64,000 bases of DNA, taken from assembly GCF_044962685.1 (NCBI RefSeq), contig NZ_JBBKTX010000010.1:62001-126000 (forward strand). Reading direction: 5' to 3'. This DNA comes from Oceanobacter antarcticus (GTDB lineage: Bacteria; Pseudomonadota; Gammaproteobacteria; Pseudomonadales; Oceanobacteraceae). The notes beneath the pieces are model-generated. The model had not been told where the DNA came from. It worked only from the letters and a program-made list of their open reading frames with translations, and did not search any database. The position numbers were made by a program, and so were the translations under genes. Shown piece after piece: positions 24,658 to 33,047 of this stretch (position 1 is its first letter; each line of letters begins with the position of its first letter).

Positions 24658-25266
24658 GTGACCCAAACACCTCTCAATACACTGGCTGATCGTCGGTTCC
24701 TGGAACAGTTACGCAGTCAGATGTTGTCGTTTGCCCGCCTGCAATTAAACGATGACCATCTGGCAGAGGATGCTGTGCAGGAGGCGCTTGCCGGAGCGTT
24801 GAAAAATGCCGAGGTGTTTAAACGTCAGGCGGCGTTAAAAACCTGGGTGTTTGCTATCCTCAAAAACAAGATCACCGATGCGCTAAGGCAAAAGTACCGT
24901 CTGCAAGAGCACGTGCTGCCTGAAGACGACATTTGTAAGAATGGCGAGGATCTGGACGACCAATTGTTTGACCGTCGTGGTCATTGGCATGCGGATGAGC
25001 GGCCGCAACATTGGGGATCGCCCCAGCGTTTGGTGCACGAGCGGCAATTCTGGTCGGTGTTTGATGCTTGTCTGAATCACTTGCCTGCGCAGCAAGCCCG
25101 CGTGTTTATGATGCGGGAATTTCTGGAACTGAGCAGCGACGAGATCTGTTCCGCCCAGTCGGTCACGGTCAGCAACTTGCACGTCTTGCTGTATCGGGCG
25201 CGATTGCAGTTGCGGGAATGCCTGGAAAATAACTGGTTCTCTGGAATCCGGGAGACATCGATATGA
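24658..25266 (+). CDS. ECF-type sigma-70 factor
   Basis: A 202-residue sigma factor with region 2 (LSFARLQLNDDHLAEDAVQEALAGALKNAEVFKRQAALKTWVFAILKNKITDALR) and region 4 (LPAQQARVFMMREFLELSSDEICSAQSVTVSNLHVLLYRARLQLRECLE). A GTG at 24658 gives the expected length; longer in-frame extensions have no sigma similarity. It overlaps a zinc-finger anti-sigma gene by four bases, and a DoxX gene follows. This trio occurs in metal- and redox-stress regulons of other proteobacteria. Confidence 0.88.
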   Translation: MTQTPLNTLADRRFLEQLRSQMLSFARLQLNDDHLAEDAVQEALAGALKNAEVFKRQAALKTWVFAILKNKITDALRQKYRLQEHVLPEDDICKNGEDLDDQLFDRRGHWHADERPQHWGSPQRLVHERQFWSVFDACLNHLPAQQARVFMMREFLELSSDEICSAQSVTVSNLHVLLYRARLQLRECLENNWFSGIRETSI

Positions 25267-25493
25267 TGAATTGTCGTGAAGCGACGCGACTGATGTCGGA
25301 AGCGCAGGAGCGTAAATTGACACTGGCCGAATCCGCTGAATTAAAAATTCATACGCTGATCTGTTCAGGCTGTAAAAACTTTGGCCTGCAAATGCAGACA
25401 CTGCGAGGGCTAATGCATTCCTTCGCTCAGGATGACGAGCCGAAGAACAAAAAATCTGATAGCAAGGGATCTTCTGACGATACTTCCTTGTGA
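25263..25493 (+). CDS. Zinc-finger anti-sigma factor (zf-HC2)
   Basis: A 76-residue protein. The HxxxCxxC zinc motif is in IHTLICSGCKNF, after NCREATRLMSEAQERKLTLAE, the usual start of zf-HC2 anti-sigma proteins paired with ECF factors. No transmembrane helix is present, so it should be a soluble redox- or metal-sensitive binder of the sigma factor. The tail is Lys/Ser/Asp-rich. ATG at 25266 is an alternative start. Confidence 0.85.
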   Translation: MMNCREATRLMSEAQERKLTLAESAELKIHTLICSGCKNFGLQMQTLRGLMHSFAQDDEPKNKKSDSKGSSDDTSL

Positions 25494-25592
25494 CCGATGA
25501 TTTTGTAAGAAACCGGATCGACTAGCGACTGATTGGAAAGTACAGCGGAGTTGTTCTCCGCTCCGTTATCTACTCACCAGACAGGAATATTC

Positions 25593-26201
25593 ATGAGCCT
25601 TCTTGCCTCTCTCTACCGTCCGGCTGACCAAGTACTGCGATCTGTCCAGCCCCTGGATGGCCTGGCGCCCTTATTGATGCGCCTCTATCTCGCTCCGGTA
25701 CTGATGCAGGCCGGATGGAACAAGCTGATGGCGTTTGACGATACCGTGGCCTGGTTTGGCAACCCCGCTTGGGGCCTCGGCTTGCCAATGCCAGAATTGA
25801 TGGCGGCGCTGGCAGCAGGAACCGAGTTTTTCGGGGCCTGGTTGCTGATTTTCGGATTTGCGATACGTTGGGTGTCCATTCCCTTGATGTTTATCATGAT
25901 GATTGCTGCCTTGTCGGTGCACTGGGAAAATGGCTGGTTGGCGATTGCCGATGTTTCCAGCTGGCTGGCGAACGATCGTGTTGCCGACTCGGCAGAACGG
26001 CTGGAAGCTGCCCGCAGTATTCTGCAAGAACATGGCCACTATGACTGGCTGACGGGGCGCGGTTCCTTTGTGATATTGAACAACGGTATTGAATTTGCCG
26101 CGACCTATTTCCTGATGCTGTTGAGCCTGTTTTTCACTGGTGGTGGTCGATATCTGAGTCTGGATTACTGGCTGGCTCGTCATCATGGGCTGCTGCGCTA
26201 G
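25593..26201 (+). CDS. DoxX-family membrane protein (HvfX-like)
   Basis: A 202-residue membrane protein of the DoxX family: four hydrophobic segments with LMRLYLAPVLMQAGWNKLMAFDDT, ELMAALAAGTEFFGAWLLIFGFAIR, and IPLMFIMMIAALSVHWENG. The length and the insertion with WLANDRVADSAERLEAA resemble the HvfX subgroup that accompanies copper-binding RiPP clusters, but no precursor (DUF2282) or DUF692 maturase gene is near. AGGA precedes the ATG at 25593. It appears to be the target gene of the upstream sigma/anti-sigma pair. Confidence 0.8.
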   Translation: MSLLASLYRPADQVLRSVQPLDGLAPLLMRLYLAPVLMQAGWNKLMAFDDTVAWFGNPAWGLGLPMPELMAALAAGTEFFGAWLLIFGFAIRWVSIPLMFIMMIAALSVHWENGWLAIADVSSWLANDRVADSAERLEAARSILQEHGHYDWLTGRGSFVILNNGIEFAATYFLMLLSLFFTGGGRYLSLDYWLARHHGLLR

Positions 26202-26263
26202 GCGCGGGTTCGAGCAGAAAACAAAAACCTCCGGACATTTTATGCAACGGAGCTGACAGCCTT

Positions 26264-27454
26264 ATGTCGAAACACGGTTTGGGAACCGCTGCTTGCGGTA
26301 ATCCACACTGGTATGAACGAATACTTCCATTTCGGGAGTTTTCGTCGTTTTCGTACACCGACAATTATTCATCGCTACCGCAAGACTGGTGGGTGGTGGT
26401 CGCCGATATTCGAGGTTCTACCAGAGCGATTGAGAATGGGCGTTACCGTGACGTCAACAGCGTCAGTGCCGCCTGTATTGTTGCCATGATCAATGCCGTA
26501 GCGCCGTTGCAGGTGCCGTTTGTCTTTGGCGGTGATGGCGCGACGTTGTGTATTCCACCGGATTGTCGCGATGCGGTTGCCAGGGCAATGGTGGCCAGCC
26601 AGCAGTTGGCTAGCCGTGAGTTTGATCTGCAATTGCGTATTGGTATGGTGACGTCCCTGGCGTTGATCGAGGCCGGTGCGCCGGTGCAGGTCGCTCGTTA
26701 CCAGCCTCACCGTTATTTTCAGCAAGCCATGTTTACTGGCGGCGGTCTGGGGCTGGCAGAACAGTGGATCAAACAGGAAGACAGCCCCTGGCTGCTGGAT
26801 AGCCAGACAATTCCGGCCGCCGCGAACTTTGGTGGTTTTGAGTGTCGTTGGCAGGAAGTGCCCAGCCCGGCGGAAGAAACGGTGGCCATTATGGTCGAGG
26901 CCAGTGCATCAGATACCGAAGGTTGCGCTGAGGCCCTGGCCCAGGCCGCTCGCTGTATTTTTTCTATCTATGGTAATGACAGCCTGCATCACCCTCTGCG
27001 TTCAGACTCACTGCGACTGCTGACCTCTCCGGCATCGCTGATGACTGAAACCCGTATTCGCTGTCACGAGGATGGCTTCTGGAAACGACTGTGTTATGTC
27101 GTCCGTACCTTTGGACGGGTATGTGCCGGTCGATATCTGATGCGGCTGTCTGGCTCCAGTCATTGGACTGGCTATCGCAAGCGCCTGCTGGCGAATACCG
27201 ACTACCGCAAATGCGATGATGGTTTACGGCTGGTACTGGCAGGTACTACAGATCAGCGTGTGCAGCTGGAGCAGCAATTAGAGGCGCTCGAACAGCAACG
27301 GCTGTTGGTTTTTGGCATTCACGCGTCGCGAGCGGCGTTGCTGACTTGTCTGGTGTTCGACTATTCCCAGCACCATGTGCATTTTCTGGATGCTGCCGAT
27401 GGCGGTTATGCCATGGCATCCAAAGATCTGAAACGACGGCGTAAAAAACAATAA
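26264..27454 (+). CDS. DUF3095 protein, nucleotidyl-cyclase-like fold
   Basis: A 396-residue protein of the DUF3095 family. The N-terminal part has WWVVVADIRGSTRAIENGRYRDVN and FVFGGDGATLCIP, resembling class III cyclase metal and base-binding strands (the D of VADIRGST and the D of GGDG). The C-terminal part (CRLFVFGIHASRAALLTCLVF-like strands and a stretch of basic residues, RRRKK, at the end) is a separate domain. Catalytic activity has not been shown for the family as far as I know. It stands alone between the DoxX and FecI-type genes. Confidence 0.82.
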   Translation: MSKHGLGTAACGNPHWYERILPFREFSSFSYTDNYSSLPQDWWVVVADIRGSTRAIENGRYRDVNSVSAACIVAMINAVAPLQVPFVFGGDGATLCIPPDCRDAVARAMVASQQLASREFDLQLRIGMVTSLALIEAGAPVQVARYQPHRYFQQAMFTGGGLGLAEQWIKQEDSPWLLDSQTIPAAANFGGFECRWQEVPSPAEETVAIMVEASASDTEGCAEALAQAARCIFSIYGNDSLHHPLRSDSLRLLTSPASLMTETRIRCHEDGFWKRLCYVVRTFGRVCAGRYLMRLSGSSHWTGYRKRLLANTDYRKCDDGLRLVLAGTTDQRVQLEQQLEALEQQRLLVFGIHASRAALLTCLVFDYSQHHVHFLDAADGGYAMASKDLKRRRKKQ

Positions 27455-27631
27455 TAAAGAATGATTGTCCCCTTTTTGGATGACTCAACGTCTTCTTGAT
27501 ACGAGAGGCTGAATTCGGCCTGCTCAGTGCCAGCGTTCAGTTTGACAACGATGGTGCGACGTTCGGATTAATAAAAATGACATGAATGCGTGGTCTGATG
27601 GCGAAACCTTCGTCTTTTTTCGGGATAGGCC

Positions 27632-28207
27632 ATGAAACTGACCAGCCAGGCATTTACAGCCCGCCTAGCTTGCGACAAAAATCCAGCTTCTTCGTTACCC
27701 GGCGATGACGACAAGGGTGCGCCGTACGAACAACAGTTGACCCAGGATATTCCCCGTTTGCGACGTTACATCGCCAGCCAGGTGAACAACCCTCAGGAAG
27801 TGGATGATTTACTGCAAGATACCTTGCTGCGTTCACTTCGGCCCACCAATCATGAGCGTATCAGCAGCCCTGTGGCTTACGCCCTGCGGGTCGCACGTTC
27901 GGTGGTGGTGGACTATTGGCGAGCTGGCAAGCGGCAGCCCGAGCTGCTTGAATCCTTGCCGGAAGCTGTCGGTATCTGTATGGAAGATGAACATATTGAT
28001 CGGCAAAAGCTGGAGTTATTAAGCAAGGTTGTTGCTGCCATGCCAGAACTACGTCGCCAGGTGTTTATCCTGCGGCGGGTTGAGGGTTTGTCTCGTGACC
28101 AGATTGCTTGTCAGCTGGGTCTTGCCGATGAAGCCGTTAAAAAACACATCACCCGCGCAATGATGGATATTGCCAAAGCGATGGCGGGTGCAGGGTATAC
28201 ACATTGA
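27632..28207 (+). CDS. FecI-like ECF sigma factor
   Basis: A 191-residue ECF sigma factor. Region 2: LRRYIASQVNNPQEVDDLLQDTLLRSLRP, with SSPVAYALRVARSVVVDYWRAGKR; region 4: MPELRRQVFILRRVEGLSRDQIACQLGLADEAVKKHITRAMMDIAKAM. It is followed after 91 bases by a FecR-type regulator, the normal partner. Unlike standard fec systems no TonB-dependent receptor gene is adjacent. Confidence 0.87.
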   Translation: MKLTSQAFTARLACDKNPASSLPGDDDKGAPYEQQLTQDIPRLRRYIASQVNNPQEVDDLLQDTLLRSLRPTNHERISSPVAYALRVARSVVVDYWRAGKRQPELLESLPEAVGICMEDEHIDRQKLELLSKVVAAMPELRRQVFILRRVEGLSRDQIACQLGLADEAVKKHITRAMMDIAKAMAGAGYTH

Positions 28208-28298
28208 ACACTGTGTTGGATCGTATCGGAATCACGACAATCAGCGGGAGGTGGCCAATGGATATCTGGCATGACCTGACCGCATTCGCAGGCGATTT

Positions 28299-29357
28299 AT
28301 GAATAAACTGATGTTTTCTGATGATGTGCTGGAGGCGGCTACCGATTGGTATGATCGCATGGAAGAGCTGACACCAGAGCAGCTGCAGAGCTATCAGAGC
28401 TGGCTTGAACAACGCCATGAACATAGAGCGGCGGCGGAATACATTGCCCGTTATTTTGGTGATAACGAGGCGCTTGCTATTGCGGTGCTACAACGCTCTG
28501 CTGCAGCGCATTTTGCAACATCTGCTGCCACAGAAGGGTCTCCTGCCAGTCATCCTTCAGTGCCCCCCGTTGCTGGTGAGACTGACCGGATTGAACCGTC
28601 GGCATCAACAAGCCTGCTGGATCAGATTCGGGCATGGTTCAGCCATGAGTCCTTGCAGCCGCTGCTGGCGCCCTTGATGCTGGTGATACTGCTGTTACCA
28701 CCAGCTATCGGCTATGTTGTCTTGTCTCAACCAGCGACCAGCAACACGCTCAGTTACGCGACTGAACGGGCAGAGCGGCAGGACATGCTGCTGGAAGATG
28801 GCTCTCGAGTGGTGCTGAATGCAGATAGCCGCGTGCAGGTGACTCTGGGTGAGTCGCAGCGTTATGTTGCTCTGAATAAAGGGGAAGCCTACTTCTCGGT
28901 CAGCAAAGACAAACAGCGCCCTTTTATTGTGGATACAGACCTGGGGCAAATCCGAGTGGTGGGTACAGCCTTTAATGTTGATCGTAGCGGTGACCATCTG
29001 GTGGTGGTGGTCGAGCATGGCATTGTCGAAGTAACCGCCGCCGGTACAACCTTGCAGTTATTGGCCGGAGATGGGTTGCGACTGGCGGAAGGAACACTTT
29101 CCATGTTTCGTGCTGCGGACGCTGCGGAATGGCGTAGTGGCTGGCGCGAAGTCAGTGAAGAGCCATTGTCTGAGCTGATTGCCCATCTGCAGCAGTACAC
29201 TGCGCGTGAGATTGTGCTCGATCAGGTGGATACCCGCCAGGTTTTTTCCGGGCGCTACAGTCAAGCCGATGTGCAGACAACGCTGGCGTTGATTGCCAAT
29301 CTGTTTGATCTGAAACTGCAAGTGACGGATGACCGCCTGCTTCTGAGCGGTCGCTAG
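28299..29357 (+). CDS. FecR-family anti-sigma regulator
   Basis: A 352-residue inner-membrane regulator. The N-terminal DUF4880 segment (AATDWYDRMEELTPEQLQSYQSWLEQ) is cytoplasmic, a helix lies near residues 125-147 (LLAPLMLVILLLPPAIGYVVL), and the periplasmic FecR domain (about 155-255) has DGSRVVLNADSRVQV and GEAYFSV, followed by an STN-like C-terminus (IVLDQVDTRQVFSGRYSQADV). It would receive a signal from a TonB-dependent receptor encoded elsewhere and control the upstream sigma factor. It ends 7 bases from the convergent kinase gene. Confidence 0.87.
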   Translation: MNKLMFSDDVLEAATDWYDRMEELTPEQLQSYQSWLEQRHEHRAAAEYIARYFGDNEALAIAVLQRSAAAHFATSAATEGSPASHPSVPPVAGETDRIEPSASTSLLDQIRAWFSHESLQPLLAPLMLVILLLPPAIGYVVLSQPATSNTLSYATERAERQDMLLEDGSRVVLNADSRVQVTLGESQRYVALNKGEAYFSVSKDKQRPFIVDTDLGQIRVVGTAFNVDRSGDHLVVVVEHGIVEVTAAGTTLQLLAGDGLRLAEGTLSMFRAADAAEWRSGWREVSEEPLSELIAHLQQYTAREIVLDQVDTRQVFSGRYSQADVQTTLALIANLFDLKLQVTDDRLLLSGR

Positions 29358-29364
29358 CGTCCTG

Positions 29365-31098
29365 TTAGCCAACAACCAGCTGATAGGCCAGCATCAACAG
29401 TACGACCAGCTCGATGATGGCGGCGCCTTGCCAGAAAGCCACCGGATTACGTTCCATCAGTGGCGGGCGGGCCTTGCGTAAAAAATCCTGATTCGGTGTG
29501 CGCAGGTCGTGCACAAACTCGAACATATCGTCGTAGCGCTTGTACGGATCAATGCGGGTTGCTTTCTGGATCGCGTCATCGACCCAGGCAGGCACTTCAG
29601 ACTCCTCATTCACCAGAATGCTGCGGTATTGCAGTCGCCGCTGGGCAGACACTGATTTGCAGCGTGCCACTTCCACGCCATAAGGGAATTTTCCGCTTAG
29701 CAAATGGTAGGCCAGCACCCCCAGCGAAAACTGGTCAGACTGTGGCTGGCCTCCCTGACCAAGAAAATATTCCGGTGCCATATACAGAGCCGTACCGGGC
29801 AATTCGTTGCTATTGTCGAGTCCGATTTCTGCCAGTCCACGCACGCTGGTGGAACCAAAATCGATGATTTTTAATCGTCCTTCATCGTCAATCATCAAGT
29901 TATCTGGCTTGAGATCCTGATGCAGCATTTCCAGTCGATGAAAAGCACGCAGACCACGGGCAACCTGATCGATGATGACGCGTACCTGCTCCAGTGTCGG
30001 TTTGGGATTGTCCCTTAACCATTGCGCCAGGGTGCGGCCTTCAAAGTATTCGCTGACGGTATAAAGATATTGGCGAGGTCTGTCCGGTATCCATGGCTGG
30101 ATAACGTGGGCATTCTGGATGCGCCGACCAATCCACTCTTCCATCATCAGACGTTCGAGATAGTCCTCATCGTGTTGCTGCTCGACAGACGGCAGCTTGA
30201 GTACGACTTTTTCGTTACTGGGCAGATCACGGGCCAGAAATACATGGCTGCGGCTGGTGGTATGCAGGTTACGAATGATCTCGTAGCCATCAAACGTCAT
30301 GCCTGGCTCCAGCGCCGGAGGCAGTGGCAATTGGGTTATGTCGGGCTGTAGCGATGTCTGGCTGCTGGCGGGGACGGCAGTAATGCGGATCAGCTGGATA
30401 CTCAGGTTGTCGTCACTGCCGTTATCCAGTGCATGCCGGGCGATCTGCTCGGCAGCGTTATCCAGATCATCAGGGTGCTGGCGAATGGTTTCCCGTAGAT
30501 ATTCCGGTGTTACGTATTCATAGATACCGTCGGTGGTGAGGATAAATACATCCTCGGCTTGCAGGCTGGTATGGCGATAATCAACCTCGACACAGTCAGC
30601 CATACCCATGGCGCGGGCCAGATAACTCTTTTGGGCAGATTCCCAGAGTCGGTGATCGCTGGTGAGCTGTTCCAGCGCCTGATCTCGCAGTCGGTATATA
30701 CGGCTGTCACCAACATGAAAAATATGGGCGTTATGGCCGCGTAAAATCAGCGCACTGAGAGTACAAACGTAACCCCTGTTGATATCAAAGCGGAAGTCAC
30801 TGCGCCGGGTTTGCGAATAGAGCCAGCTGTTAATCGCCCGCATGACCTGCTCACCGGAGTGTTGCACGGTCCAGGTTTCTGAAGTGCAGTAATAATCTTC
30901 CAGCAGGCTGTTAATGGCGGTTTCACTGGCAATATGGCTGACGTCGCTGCTACTGATACCATCCGCAATCGCCGCTGTGATGCCCTTGAGAATCAGCCGG
31001 GGCGGTGTGGGGCTGACCAGACCCAGGTAGTCCTGGTTTTTGGCTTTAATACCCTTGTCAGAATATTGGCCTGCGGCAATACAGAGGCAGTGGGTCAT
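29365..31098 (-). CDS. Fused PP2C phosphatase and Ser/Thr protein kinase
   Basis: A 577-residue protein. Residues about 1-240 are a PP2C-type phosphatase (AAIADGISSSDVSH, HVGDSRIYRLRD, ILTTDGIYEYV, GSDDNLSIQLI hold the metal aspartates). Residues about 265-545 are a Hanks-type kinase: VVLKLPS (Lys), LHQDLKPDNLMID (catalytic loop), IIDFGSTSVRG (DFG), YMAPEYFLGQ (APE). One transmembrane helix ends the chain (AAIIELVVLLMLAYQLVVG). In other gammaproteobacteria this fusion lies next to nitrite or nitrate transport genes, as here with the FNT channel. Its substrates are not known. Confidence 0.9.
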   Translation of the reverse strand: MTHCLCIAAGQYSDKGIKAKNQDYLGLVSPTPPRLILKGITAAIADGISSSDVSHIASETAINSLLEDYYCTSETWTVQHSGEQVMRAINSWLYSQTRRSDFRFDINRGYVCTLSALILRGHNAHIFHVGDSRIYRLRDQALEQLTSDHRLWESAQKSYLARAMGMADCVEVDYRHTSLQAEDVFILTTDGIYEYVTPEYLRETIRQHPDDLDNAAEQIARHALDNGSDDNLSIQLIRITAVPASSQTSLQPDITQLPLPPALEPGMTFDGYEIIRNLHTTSRSHVFLARDLPSNEKVVLKLPSVEQQHDEDYLERLMMEEWIGRRIQNAHVIQPWIPDRPRQYLYTVSEYFEGRTLAQWLRDNPKPTLEQVRVIIDQVARGLRAFHRLEMLHQDLKPDNLMIDDEGRLKIIDFGSTSVRGLAEIGLDNSNELPGTALYMAPEYFLGQGGQPQSDQFSLGVLAYHLLSGKFPYGVEVARCKSVSAQRRLQYRSILVNEESEVPAWVDDAIQKATRIDPYKRYDDMFEFVHDLRTPNQDFLRKARPPLMERNPVAFWQGAAIIELVVLLMLAYQLVVG

Positions 31099-31124
31099 GC
31101 ATGATTTCCTGACATCTGTTAGTC

Positions 31125-31151
31125 AAAAAAGAGGGCCAACGGCCCTCTCTT
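31125..31151 (-). terminator. Rho-independent terminator after the FNT gene
   Basis: On the minus strand GAGAGGGCC, a TTGG-type short loop and GGCCCTC are followed by six T's. It sits between the channel gene and the kinase gene, so the two may be separately or partly linked in transcription. Confidence 0.8.
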
Positions 31152-31174
31152 CTAGCTTGCATCATGGGAAGGGA

Positions 31175-31990
31175 TCAAGAACCCAGTTGGCGCTTGGAAC
31201 CGGTGCGTACGTGGGTGAAGTACAGTGGCAGACCGACCAGCAGGAAGCCACCAAACAAGTTACCCAGTGCCGTAGGCAGTTCGTTCCAGATCAAGTACTG
31301 CATAAAGGTGAAGTCACCCCCCATGATCATAGAGAATGGGAACAGAAACATGTTCACAATGGAGTGCTCAAAACCCATAAAGAAGAACAGCATAACCGGC
31401 ATCCACATAGCCGCCATTTTGCCGGTAGCCGATGTTGAGATCATGGCGCCAACCACGCCCATGGATACCATCCAGTTACACAACATGCCGCGAATAAAAA
31501 TGGTCAGCCAACCATCAAGACCGTGGGCAGCATAACCCATGGTGCGGGACTCACCGATGTGGCTCACTTTCTCGGCGATGGCACCACCATCGGTGTTGTA
31601 GCCATAAGTCAGGATGAAAGACACCATAAAGGCTGTCATCAGAGCACCTGCGAAGTTACCAATAAACACCAAACCCCAGTTGCGCAGCAGTTGCGGCATG
31701 TTACAGCCTGGCCGCTTGTCGATCAGTGCCAGCGGCACCAGTGTGAACACACCAGTCAACAGGTCAAATTTCATCAGGTACAACATGATAAAGCCAACCG
31801 GGAACAGACAGGCACCGAGAATTGGAGAGCCGCTCTTCACTGCAACGGTAATGGCAAATACGGCAGCCAGACCCAAGATTGCACCGGCCATAAAGGCACG
31901 GATCAGGGTGTCTTTGGTAGACATGAAGATTTTTTCTTCACCGGCATCGACCATCTTGGTCACAAACTCGGAAGGCGCGAGATAGGACAT
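31175..31990 (-). CDS. Formate/nitrite transporter (FNT, NirC-like)
   Basis: A 271-residue channel with six helices: FMAGAILGLAAVFAITVA, ACLFPVGFIMLYLM, MKFDLLTGVFTLVPLAL, and later LVFIGNFAGALMTAFMV, IFIRGMLCNWMVSMGVVGAM, and GNLFGGFLLVGLPLYF. The FNT signature region and the pore His in GFEHSIVNMF are visible. AGAGGA eight bases upstream supports the start at 31990 (MSYLAPSEFVTKM) over 32050. It probably moves nitrite or formate. No nitrite reductase genes are next to it. Upstream is AT-rich. Confidence 0.9.
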   Translation of the reverse strand: MSYLAPSEFVTKMVDAGEEKIFMSTKDTLIRAFMAGAILGLAAVFAITVAVKSGSPILGACLFPVGFIMLYLMKFDLLTGVFTLVPLALIDKRPGCNMPQLLRNWGLVFIGNFAGALMTAFMVSFILTYGYNTDGGAIAEKVSHIGESRTMGYAAHGLDGWLTIFIRGMLCNWMVSMGVVGAMISTSATGKMAAMWMPVMLFFFMGFEHSIVNMFLFPFSMIMGGDFTFMQYLIWNELPTALGNLFGGFLLVGLPLYFTHVRTGSKRQLGS

Positions 31991-32050
31991 ATCAAATTCC
32001 TCTGGTTCGGTAGGTATCGGGTCAAGGTCGATACCGAATAGTTGGTTCAT

Positions 32051-32462
32051 GCAGCCAAAGGGCTAACACGAATGCTCAGGTCACTGAATTGAGTGATCGC
32101 TGGCGTTTTGAACCTGTCCGAACGAGGTGTTTCGACATGCTGCAGAGCACGACGTGGCACCATCCGTAGGCAAAAGCCAGGGAAGCACTCAACGTCGTTG
32201 TTTGCTAGACCGGGAATCACCATTGATTCACCGACTGAAAATTATAATGCATTTAATATGCCAATATTTTCAACTAATTGATTTTTAACTATTTGTTATG
32301 ATTTTAATATAGCAAATGATCCATCAGGCTATTACTCATGGAATTATTGGTGAGTTATTTTAGGGCCATGATTTTTCAAGTGCTCTAAATAAGTGCGCGT
32401 TCTGGCAGGGATAAACATCTGGCAGAATCAGTGCGTACCGAGGAGGCTCCGAGCAGCCGCTG
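32051..32462. other. AT-rich intergenic region upstream of the FNT gene
   Basis: No gene is seen. A dyad TCACTGAATTGAGTGA lies near 32080-32096, and the part around 32240-32340 is markedly AT-rich compared with its neighbours. I could not identify an FNR, NsrR or sigma-54 site with confidence. The region may be inserted with the adjacent transposase remnant. Confidence 0.4.
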
Positions 32463-32799
32463 TTACTGTTTCATGCCACAGCGATCTAACAGGTGTTCGC
32501 GAATATTCTCGTAGCTGTTGCTGAACGCGAACAGCGGCAGCACCTTGCGCTCCATCTCATCGGTCAGACGAGTCTGAGACTTCTTCACGGTCTGGGGCGA
32601 GATCACGTGAGTATCCCGCTCAAATTGCCCTGACAAGGTTTTGATGGTTCCATGAGTGAAGCCAGTCTTGCGATTTCACCTGCCAGTGCAGCTGCCGTGA
32701 CCTGTTTGATCAGAGGCCATCTTTGCCGTTAATGGGCTGGCCGGACTGCAGGGCCTTGGCAAAAGCCTGTACATCAATTTCAAATGTGTTATCGAACAT
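32463..32799 (-). pseudogene. IS256-type transposase remnant
   Basis: The start MFDNTFEIDVQAFAKALQSG is intact, but frame changes follow. In successive frames one can read IKQVTAAALAGEIA, then VISPQTVKKSQTRLTDEMERKVLPLF and SNSYENIREHLL, all like the N-terminal third of IS256-family transposases. The rest, including the DDE region, is missing. Just outside the start codon lies the dyad TGTGTCATTT (32802-32811) and AAATGACACA (32833-32842), of the kind found at IS256 ends. Confidence 0.75.
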
Positions 32800-32801
32800 G
32801 G

Positions 32802-32842
32802 TGTGTCATTTCCTGTTTTGGTCGGGTTAGCCAAATGACACA
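32802..32842. repeat. Palindrome at the end of the IS256 remnant
   Basis: TGTGTCATTT and AAATGACACA form a perfect ten-base inverted repeat with a 21-base spacer. One arm is probably the terminal inverted repeat of the original insertion sequence. No second element end is recognisable on the left. Confidence 0.5.
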
Positions 32843-33047
32843 GAAAACTGAACACTCCCTCAAACCTACGTGTCGGTTCATTCCCACAGTTTATTTCCAC
32901 GGCCTGTATGATTTACGACAGACGGCGTTTCTTGATTGCGACAATCGCGCGGTAAATTTTTCTATTTTTCAATAAAATCAACACGTTAGTGTGTGGTCTG
33001 GAGCTTGCAACAGCCGCTGTCAACTGACGTTCTTTTAAGTGTTGATT

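Noticed and set aside
31991..32340. FNR, NsrR or sigma-54 site for the FNT gene
   Set aside because: The dyads seen are imperfect and do not match these consensus sequences on the minus strand well enough to name one.
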